The notes under the pieces: generated by a model
Database searches by the model: none
What the model was told of the DNA's origin: nothing
Seen by the model: only the letters and a program-made list of their open reading frames with translations
Made by a program: the position numbers and the translations under genes
Assembly: GCA_946480585.1 (NCBI GenBank)
Contig: CAMLKQ010000009.1
Span: 1 to 18,857, forward strand
Reading direction: 5' to 3'
Source of the DNA: an uncultured Kangiella sp.
Lineage (GTDB): Bacteria; Pseudomonadota; Gammaproteobacteria; Enterobacterales; DSM-103792
DNA: 18,857 bases
Shown here: piece by piece, positions 1-7,100 of the stretch
Layout of the letters: each line of letters starts with the position of its first letter
How positions within the stretch are numbered: position 1 is the first letter of the stretch

Positions 1-851
1 GCCTGTATGCCACCGCCCTGCTGTGGCTGCTCGCTGAATTGTTCGAGAACCTGCCAGAAGTCGGCGATCGCGACAAACCAAAACTGGTGTTTTTCTTCGA
101 TGAAGCGCATTTGCTGTTCAAGGATGCGCCGGATGCCTTGCTGGACAAAATCGAACAAGTCGTGCGCCTGATCCGCTCGAAAGGGGTTGGCGTGTATTTC
201 GTCAGCCAGAATCCGCTCGATTTGCCCGATACCGTTCTTGGCCAGCTTGGCAACCGGGTCCAGCACGCCTTGCGTGCGTTCACGCCGCGCGATCAGAAAG
301 CGGTGAAAGCCGCCGCCGAAACCTTGCCGCAAAACCCGGCAGTCGACACCGAAACCGCCATCACCGAACTGGGTGTCGGTGAAGCGCTGGTCACCTTTCT
401 TGACGAGAAAGGCCGGCCGACGCCAGTCGAGCGCGCCTTCATTTTGCCGCCGTCATCGCGGATCGGACCGCTGCAAGCCAATGAACGCCAGGCCGCAATC
501 ACCGGTTCGCTGGTCTACGGACAATACGAGCAGACGCTGGATCGCCAGTCGGCTTACGAGCACCTGAAGCAACGCGCTGCCGACAACAATGCACCGGCCA
601 ATGGCAATCGCCGCTCAGCCAATACCGCCGCGACCGATACCGAAGTTGATGACCGCATTCCGGCACCGCGCGTACCGACGCGGCGCCAACCGGAAGCTGA
701 CGAGCCGGCCGCAAAACCGACGCGCACACGCGAAACGGCGGCCGAAGCCTTTGCCAAAAGCGCGGCCCGCGCCATCGGCTCCGAACTCGGCCGGCGCGTG
801 CTGCGCGGTCTGCTCGGCTCCATGCTCGGTGGCAAAAAGGGCTTGTTCTGA
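1..851 (+). CDS. yjgR: YjgR/HerA-like ATPase (DUF853 family), 3' part only
   Basis: This is the C-terminal 282 residues of a gene that begins before the window; the frame is open from base 3. A TTG at 39 is internal, because the upstream codons ([12 protein letters not shown]) continue the family pattern. The Walker B strand VFFFDEAH is at residues 29-36 of the fragment. It is followed by the conserved stretches [27 protein letters not shown] and [19 protein letters not shown], all strongly reminiscent of E. coli YjgR. The family is HerA/FtsK-like P-loop ATPases of unproven cellular function; the Walker A part lies outside the window. Residues about 180-245 are a low-complexity, charged and Ala/Pro-rich linker. 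It leads to a short basic C-terminal helix ending in GGKKGLF. Family assignment is firm; the cellular role is not known. Confidence 0.9.
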   Translation, partial: LYATALLWLLAELFENLPEVGDRDKPKLVFFFDEAHLLFKDAPDALLDKIEQVVRLIRSKGVGVYFVSQNPLDLPDTVLGQLGNRVQHALRAFTPRDQKAVKAAAETLPQNPAVDTETAITELGVGEALVTFLDEKGRPTPVERAFILPPSSRIGPLQANERQAAITGSLVYGQYEQTLDRQSAYEHLKQRAADNNAPANGNRRSANTAATDTEVDDRIPAPRVPTRRQPEADEPAAKPTRTRETAAEAFAKSAARAIGSELGRRVLRGLLGSMLGGKKGLF

Positions 852-880
852 GCGATTGCCATCGCGCACCCAGGCTGTGA

Positions 881-908
881 AAAACGCTGCCACTACCGGC
901 AGCGTTTT
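881..908 (+). terminator. Rho-independent terminator after the yjgR-like gene
   Basis: A perfect 11-bp stem (881-891 with 898-908) has a 6-base loop and is followed by further T residues (ending at 913). It starts 29 bp after the stop codon of the yjgR-like gene and points the same way. Confidence 0.85.
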
Positions 909-913
909 TATTT

Positions 914-1171
914 CTGACTCACGGTCAGCCACGGCAATTGGTGTTGCGCTTGGCGGTAGCAACGCACAGCGTGTGCGCCGAATCGCACAAACCGCGGCGG
1001 CACTGACAGACAAACGGAAGCGGTCATCCGATCTCGTGGCGCCGCGTGCCCCACCCTACACTGCGCTCGCTCATGGACGAGCCGTCGTGGTTGTTACACG
1101 GTAATCCCGTACCCGCCTGTATCACGTCGTTCCAAAGCATTTCTCTCAACTGATCATCAAGGAGCTCAGGT
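914..1171. other. Intergenic stretch, no gene seen
   Basis: About 260 bp lie between the yjgR terminator and the next start codon. I see no convincing coding frame. The region must hold the promoter for the following gene pair, but no clear -35/-10 pair stands out. Bases 1034-1060 (GGCGCC, then GTGCCCCACCCTACA) resemble one arm of the dispersed palindromic intergenic repeats found in many proteobacterial genomes, but the second arm is absent. A clear ribosome binding site (AAGGAG, 1159-1164) precedes the ATG at 1172. Confidence 0.5.
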
Positions 1172-2002
1172 ATGGATACCTGTAAAGGACTGCTTTTGCC
1201 TATCGCATTGCTGGCTGCCAGCGCGGCCGTCAAGGCCCATCTGCCCGCCCTGCATTCGCCGATTTCGGAACTGACACGCGATGCCGAACTGGTGGTGCAA
1301 GGCACCGTCATCGACGTGCAGTACGCCAACTCGGTGGAAGGCCTGCCACATACGTTTGTCACCTATCAGATCAATGACGTGCTGAAAGGCCAGTACGGCA
1401 ATAAAACGCTGACGCTGCGTTTCATCGGCGGCGTCAAACAGGACGGCGACAAACTGCGCCGCCTGGAAGTCTCGGGTGTGCCGGAATTTGAAAAAGGCGC
1501 CACCGATGTGCTGATGGTGCGCGGCAACGAACAGCGCATCTGCCCGCTGGTTCGCTGCGCCGAAGGCCGGTTCCGTCTCGATGCGGGCTACGTCAGCGAC
1601 GGTGCCGGCAACACGCTCGGTCGCAATGAAAAAGGTGAAGTCGCGTTCGCGATCAACCCGAACAAGCTGACCGCGCCGGAACAGCACGGTGACCACGGTC
1701 TGCCCGTTTCGGCCAAGGCCGAGCCGGCGAAAGTCGCGCCATTTGATCCGGCCAGTTTTGTCGCACACGTCCGTGAAGTGGTCGGCCAGCAACCGCAGCT
1801 GCCCGCCGTCGCCATGCAAAGTGCCGATCGCAGCAAGCCGTTCCAAGGCCCGCGCGCCATGGCCGCCGCTGCCCCGAAAGACAGCGCGGTGAAACCGGCC
1901 AGCCGTCAGCAAGGTTCGGCGTTCGATCAATGGGAAGCCGAGCAGTTGAAAGCCAACGGCGGCAACCCGGTCGTGGACAGCAAGACGCTGCCGCGTCGCT
2001 GA
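1172..2002 (+). CDS. Exported protein of unknown function, paired with a matrixin protease
   Basis: This 276-residue protein has a typical signal peptide: the N-terminus MDTCK, a hydrophobic run LLLPIALLAASAAV and likely cleavage after VKA at residue 22. It should therefore be exported. The mature N-terminal half (about 30-165) looks like one globular beta-rich domain, with a pattern of the type ELxxDAELVVQGTV, then ...YQINDVLKG, then FIGG...G.PEFEKG. Similar proteins are known to me only as uncharacterised. Cys124 and Cys129 (in CPLVRC) could form a disulphide. Residues about 175-276 are Ala/Pro/Gln-rich and probably flexible. The start is set by a strong AAGGAG seven bases upstream. The next gene, a secreted metalloprotease, begins 77 bp downstream without a terminator, so the two are probably co-transcribed. 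A role as partner, substrate or inhibitor of the protease is only a guess. Confidence 0.8.
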   Translation: MDTCKGLLLPIALLAASAAVKAHLPALHSPISELTRDAELVVQGTVIDVQYANSVEGLPHTFVTYQINDVLKGQYGNKTLTLRFIGGVKQDGDKLRRLEVSGVPEFEKGATDVLMVRGNEQRICPLVRCAEGRFRLDAGYVSDGAGNTLGRNEKGEVAFAINPNKLTAPEQHGDHGLPVSAKAEPAKVAPFDPASFVAHVREVVGQQPQLPAVAMQSADRSKPFQGPRAMAAAAPKDSAVKPASRQQGSAFDQWEAEQLKANGGNPVVDSKTLPRR

Positions 2003-2079
2003 TTCAGCCCCTAACACATGCGACAGCAGACGACCGGATGTCGTCGGCTCAACAACGGATTTTGCACAGGAGTGGCAAG

Positions 2080-3171
2080 ATGAAATCGATTCAGCTTTTG
2101 GGCAGCGTGGTGCTGCTCGGCCTCATCAGCAGTTATTCGGCCCGCACCGAAGCGGCCAGCTGGGATGTTTGTGGTGACGAGAAAGTCACCTGGGATTCCA
2201 ACAGCGTGACCTTGCGTTCGTCGTCGGTCGGTTTTCCGTCCGGCAGCAGCTGGTTGAGTGCGCTCAGCACCGCCATCAGCCGGGTCAATGAAAACCCGAG
2301 CCCGTTCAACTTCAGCCTCGCCAGTGGCGATACCAGCGTCGGTTTCGACAATGGCCAGAACGAAATCTGGTTCAGCGGCGACAGCGAATACAGCCCGGCA
2401 GTGACTTACACCTGGAAGACCTGTTACTGGGCGTTCGGTTATCACACCTCGATTGATGAAGCCGATATCGTTTTCTACAACGGCACCGCTTACACCACTG
2501 ACATGACGCCGAGCTCGCTGTGGCCGTATGGCGGCAGCTCGCGGCCGTTCCAGACCACCGCGATTCACGAGATTGGTCATGCGCTTGGCTTGAACCACGT
2601 CAACACCGAGTACAACGTGATGGGCCAGGACTGGACCCACATCCACGCCAACGGCAGCACCGCACGCGCTTACTTTGGTGAAGACGCGGCCTCGGGTGCC
2701 GTTACGCTGTACGGCCTCGGCAGCGGTGAAGACGTGGCGCTGACGCAGTGGAAGCACCTCGGTGCCAGCGGCGAGTACAGCACGCATCAGCGCACCAAGC
2801 TGTACAACACCAGCGGCGTTGAATTGTCCGGCACCTCGTTCGAAGGCGCGCGTCGCTATAGCGTCAACAAGGGCCAGACCGTACAGCTGGAATTGTCCGC
2901 CGAGAACAACGGCGCCCACAGCCAAACCGCGTCGCTCGGGTTCTACGTTTCGACCAACAACCTGATCTCGACCGGTGACACCTTGATCGGTACCGGCTCG
3001 CTGACGCTGAGCCGCGATGGTGTGCACACCTTCAAGGTCAACGTGGTGATCCCGAACAATTTGGTGTCCGGCACCAACTACTGGCTGGGTGCGGTTATCG
3101 ATCGGACCGGTTCCATCGCCGAGTTCAGCGAAGCCAACAACGCCACCTACATTCCGATCCGCGTCAACTGA
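2080..3171 (+). CDS. Secreted matrixin-family zinc metalloprotease with CARDB-like C-terminal domain
   Basis: This 363-residue protein is predicted to be an exported zinc endopeptidase. A signal peptide (MKSIQLLGSVVLLGLISSYSA...) occupies about the first 25 residues. The catalytic domain spans about 26-215 and contains the extended zinc motif HEIGHALGLNH at 163-173. In it His163, His167 and His173 bind zinc and Glu164 is the catalytic base. The Met-turn methionine is Met181, eight residues after the third His, as in matrixins and other metzincins. Cys31 and Cys115 may pair. Residues about 235-363 resemble a CARDB/immunoglobulin-like domain (VQLELSAENNG, LGFYVSTNN, GTNYWLGAVID, EFSEANN), often used for cell-surface or substrate binding. 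The start at 2080 is preferred because AGGAG lies just upstream (2068-2072) and the signal peptide begins there. An earlier in-frame start at 1930 would overlap the previous gene and is unlikely. No propeptide cysteine switch was recognised. Confidence 0.9.
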   Translation: MKSIQLLGSVVLLGLISSYSARTEAASWDVCGDEKVTWDSNSVTLRSSSVGFPSGSSWLSALSTAISRVNENPSPFNFSLASGDTSVGFDNGQNEIWFSGDSEYSPAVTYTWKTCYWAFGYHTSIDEADIVFYNGTAYTTDMTPSSLWPYGGSSRPFQTTAIHEIGHALGLNHVNTEYNVMGQDWTHIHANGSTARAYFGEDAASGAVTLYGLGSGEDVALTQWKHLGASGEYSTHQRTKLYNTSGVELSGTSFEGARRYSVNKGQTVQLELSAENNGAHSQTASLGFYVSTNNLISTGDTLIGTGSLTLSRDGVHTFKVNVVIPNNLVSGTNYWLGAVIDRTGSIAEFSEANNATYIPIRVN

Positions 3172-3187
3172 TGTGCCAACCGGAAAC

Positions 3188-3218
3188 AAAAAAGGGACGC
3201 CAATGGCGTCCCTTTTTT
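3188..3218. terminator. Bidirectional terminator between converging genes
   Basis: An 8-bp GC-rich stem (3194-3201 with 3205-3212) with a 3-base loop is flanked by six A on the left and six T on the right, so it can end transcripts from both directions. It lies 17 bp after the protease gene and about 56 bp after the stop of the converging acetyltransferase gene. Confidence 0.9.
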
Positions 3219-3274
3219 GTTTCACGGCAAGCAGAATTACTCAGCACTGCCTTCGTGCCCCAAAGGCGTGGCGT

Positions 3275-3955
3275 CTACAGCGATGCCCGCCGTGCGGCCG
3301 TCTGCTGCAGCTGCGGCTCCCGCCGCATGGCGTGGATGCGCACACCATCGGCGAGATCGGCAGTGCCTTTCAGCTGAAAGCCAAAGCGTTCGTACAGCGC
3401 GACGTTGGCCGGATTCTGGGTTTCCAGATAACAGATCTCGCCGCTGCGGTCGGCGCGGGTCAGCACCGTTTTCAGCAACGCACTGGCGTTGCCCTTGCGC
3501 TGGTGGGCCGGGTCCACCGCCAGGGTCCAGAGATACCAATGCTCGCTACCGGCATGCTGCAAACGCAGGGCTTTCGCAGCCGCGTCGAACTGCAGCAACC
3601 GGCGCAGCGCCTGGGTACGCCCCTTGAACGGCAACGCCCACATGCCGCTCCGCAACTCCCGCCACAGCGATGGCAGACAGTGACGCGGCAACAACCAGCA
3701 CGCCACGGCATGGCCATCGCTGGTGACATCAGCCTGGCCGTAGCGCTGGCAATACCGCAGCACGGCGCGATACAGCACTGGCGTCAGCCGCTGGCGCCAT
3801 TTGTCATTTGGCTCCAGGTAGCGCAGCAAAGGATCGTTGATGAACGCGCGGCCCAACAACTCGGTCAAGGCCGGCAATTGCTCGGGACGTGCGGCACTGG
3901 TTAGCCGCTGCTGTTGACGCTCGCGCGGGAGCGCCACCTGTTTCACCACTTCCAT
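3275..3955 (-). CDS. GNAT-family N-acetyltransferase
   Basis: This 226-residue protein is predicted to transfer an acetyl group from acetyl-CoA to an unknown amine. The GNAT core is in the C-terminal half. Motif A reads LWTLAVDPAHQRKGNASALL at 142-161, with the CoA pyrophosphate loop QRKGNA (the usual Q/R-x-x-G-x-G/A). Motif B follows with CYLETQNPANVALYERFGF at 175-193. The N-terminal part (LTELLGRAFINDPLLRYL, residues 30-47) is typical of this subgroup, which includes many uncharacterised soil-bacterial acetyltransferases. I chose ATG 3955 because AAGGTG stands about 9 bases upstream. A TTG start ten codons earlier (3985) is possible but has a weaker site. The gene lies downstream of the glutamate dehydrogenase gene on the same strand, but a strong terminator separates them, so it is probably its own unit. 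The substrate cannot be inferred. Confidence 0.85.
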   Translation of the reverse strand: MEVVKQVALPRERQQQRLTSAARPEQLPALTELLGRAFINDPLLRYLEPNDKWRQRLTPVLYRAVLRYCQRYGQADVTSDGHAVACWLLPRHCLPSLWRELRSGMWALPFKGRTQALRRLLQFDAAAKALRLQHAGSEHWYLWTLAVDPAHQRKGNASALLKTVLTRADRSGEICYLETQNPANVALYERFGFQLKGTADLADGVRIHAMRREPQLQQTAARRASL

Positions 3956-4131
3956 GCCACATTTCACCTTGTTGCTGTCATTCAATTTGCCGCGACGACT
4001 TTCATTGCAGCACTGCTGTCTGCACTGGCGCCAGCGGGTCTGAGTCTAGCGCGAAAGCGCATCACCCCGTATCGCCAATCCGGAACATTCTATGCTGCGT
4101 GGCAACAGACACTGCCAACCGGATCACGGCC

Positions 4132-4160
4132 AAAAAAAAACGGGGCGCTGCGGCGCCCCG
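4132..4160 (-). terminator. Rho-independent terminator of the glutamate dehydrogenase gene
   Basis: Read on the minus strand, a perfect 8-bp GC stem (4153-4160 with 4141-4148, 4-base loop) is followed by a run of nine T (plus-strand A run 4132-4140). It begins 26 bp after the stop codon of the dehydrogenase gene. Confidence 0.92.
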
Positions 4161-4186
4161 TTTTCGTTGCGATAACCGCCTGCGTA

Positions 4187-7100
4187 TCAGCGACGGGCAT
4201 CACCTTTCTTCTTGTTGATCTTGCTGGCCGGCTTTTTCACCGCCGCTTTACTGGCAGCACTGGTTTTGCGTGCACCGCTGCTCGCTTTGGCCGGCGCTTT
4301 TGCTGGCGCCTTGGCTGCTGCTTTCGGCTTGAGCTTGCCCCCTGCAGCGACCTGACGCTGACAGCTCTGCACCAGAATGCCAAGCTCACGCAACGCCACC
4401 GAGAACTTGGCGAACTCGTGGGTATTGCTGGTGCGGAATTCGGTCAGCAGTTGCAGCCAACGCTTCACTTCGCTGTTGTCCTGCAAGAAGCTGTCGAGCC
4501 GGCTGTTGGCATCGAGATCCTTGCCGGTCAGCTTGAGCACCGCACCGGTCAATTGCCGCTGCTGCCAATCCAGCTCTTCGCGGAATGCCGAACGGGCAAA
4601 CGCCTGCCAATGGTTTTCGACCGGCTGACGGACGATCTGGCTCAGGAACCAATGCAGATCGGTGCGGAAGCCGAGCTTGAAATAGGTCTCGGCGACCAGC
4701 GCCACCGGCTGCGCCTGCTCTTCCGCCACTTCGGCAATATCGAGCGCCGAGAACAGCGTGCTGAGGTGAGCCAGTTCTTCGGCCAGCTTCTTCGGCAAGC
4801 CACGCTCGACATAACGCTGGGTGTCGCCAGCCAGATCGGCCGCTTCGCTCGCTTCGAGCACCTTCGGCAACTGTGCGCGCAGTACATCAATCGCCGGCTT
4901 GAATCGGGCGATCTCTTCGGCAAGACCGGCATGCTTGCGACGCTGGCGCATGAACCAACGCGCAGCGCGACGAATCAGCCGCTGCGATTCGTGCATGGCT
5001 TCGAGCTGCAGATCCGCGGCGACCTTGTTGTCGAGCGCTTCAATCTGTTCCCAGAACTTGTCGACGCCAAACACCTCACGCGCCAAGGTGAAGCACGAGG
5101 CGACTTCAGCAAAGCTGACGCCGGTCTCGTCCACCATGCGGTGGGCAAAGTTGGCACCGCCGAAGTTGACCATGTCGTTGGCCAGCTGCATCGCGATGAT
5201 TTCATGCTTCAGCCGGTGCTGCTGGATCGGCTCGGCAAACTTGTTGCGCATCAACGGCGGGAAGTAACCGGCGAGCATGTCGCGGTAGAACGGATCTTCG
5301 ACTACCGCCGGCACATTCAGCTGGTCTTTCAGGCTCATCTTGCCGTACGAGGTCAGAATGGCCAGCTCGGCACGGGTCAGGCCTTTGCCCTTGATCAGGC
5401 GCTCCTGCATTTCGTCGTCAGTCGGCAGGTACTCGAGACCGCGATCCAACCGGCCTTCGCGCTCCAGTTGGTGAATGAAGCGGATGTGCTCTTTCACCAT
5501 GCTGTTGGCGCGCGACTCAGTCACCGAAATGCTCTGGCTCTGGCGGTAGTTGTCTTTCAACACGCTTTCGCCCACATCGTCAGTCATGTCCGCCAGCAAC
5601 TTGTTGCGCTGCTTCTCGGTCATGCTGCCGTCAGCGACCAGCTGGTTCAGCAGGATCTTGATGTTGACTTCGTTGTCCGAGGTGTTGACGCCACCGGCGT
5701 TATCGATGAAGTCGGTGTTGCCACGACCGCCGTTGAGCATGTATTCGATACGGCCGAGCTGGGTCATGCCGAGGTTACCGCCCTCGCCGACCACTTTCGC
5801 ACGCAGTTCGCGGCCATCGACACGGATGCCATCGTTGGCGCGATCGCCGACTTCGTTATGGCGCTGGCTGGCCGCCTTGACGTAGGTGCCGATGCCGCCG
5901 TTCCAGAACAATTCCACTTCCATTTTCAGGATGGTGTTCATCAGTTCCGGCGGTGCCATTTCGTTCTGTTTGACGCCGAGCATGGCCTGCACTTCCGGGC
6001 TCAAGGCGATCGACTTGGCGCTGCGCGGAAACACGCCACCACCTTTCGAAATGAGTTTCTTGTCGTAATCGTCCCAGCTCGATGCCGGCAGATTGAACAG
6101 GCGCTGACGCTCGACAAAGCTCTTCGCCGCATCCGGATTCGGGTCGAGGAAAATGTGGCGGTGGTCAAACGCCGCCAGCAAGCGGATGTGCTTGGACAGC
6201 AACATGCCGTTGCCGAACACGTCACCCGACATGTCGCCAACACCGATGACGGTGAAATCTTCGTTCTGGATGTCTTTGCCCATTTCACGGAAATGGCGCT
6301 TGACGCACTCCCACGCGCCACGGGCGGTGATGCCCATGCCTTTGTGGTCATAGCCGTTCGAACCACCCGAGGCAAAGGCATCGCCCAGCCAGTGGTTGTA
6401 TTCGAGCGAGATCGCGTTGGCAATGTCGGAGAACGTCGCGGTGCCCTTGTCGGCCGCAACTACCAGATACGGGTCGGCTTCGTCATGACGCACGACATTG
6501 ACCGGTGCGACGATTTTGCCGCCGACAATGTTGTCAGTGATGTCAAGCAAACCGCGAATGAACATCTGATAGCAAGCGACGCCTTCGGCCTGGATCACTT
6601 TGCGATCACTGCTCTTCGGCATCTGCTTGCAGACAAAACCACCTTTCGCGCCGTTCGGCACAATGACGGTGTTCTTGACTTGCTGGGCCTTGACCAGACC
6701 GAGCACTTCGGTGCGGAAATCTTCCCGACGATCCGACCAGCGCAAACCACCCCGCGCCACTTTGCCGAACCGCAGGTGCACGCCTTCCACGCGCGGGCTG
6801 TAGACCCAGATCTCAAACATCGGCACCGGCTTCGGAATGTCCGGAATGCGCGACGGCTTCAGCTTGAACGATGTGTACGGCTTGGCCTGACCGTCTTTGC
6901 CGAGCTGGAAGAAGTTGGTGCGCAAGGTCGCGCTGATGACATCGACATAGCGGCTGATGATCCGGTCCTGATCCAGGGTCGCGACCTTGGCGCGTTCGGC
7001 CTTGATCTCATCCAGCAAGGCTTGGGCTTTCTTCTCGCTGGCCTTACCCGGTTCAAAGCGGGCGTTGAACCAGTCAACGATCTTGCGGGCGATCTGCGGA

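Noticed and set aside
1930..2079. N-terminal extension of the matrixin frame to 1930.
   Set aside because: It overlaps the preceding gene and would bury the signal peptide. A good ribosome binding site stands just before ATG 2080.
2011..3225. A 404-codon minus-strand frame opposite the matrixin gene.
   Set aside because: The zinc motif and signal peptide on the plus strand settle the coding strand. The antisense frame also runs through the terminator at 3188-3218.
4190..4336. The Lys/Ala-rich tail as a frameshift artefact or a separate H1-like gene.
   Set aside because: The frame is continuous from the dehydrogenase to a stop codon followed by a proper terminator, and there is no start codon with a ribosome binding site before the tail. 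It is kept as part of the enzyme.
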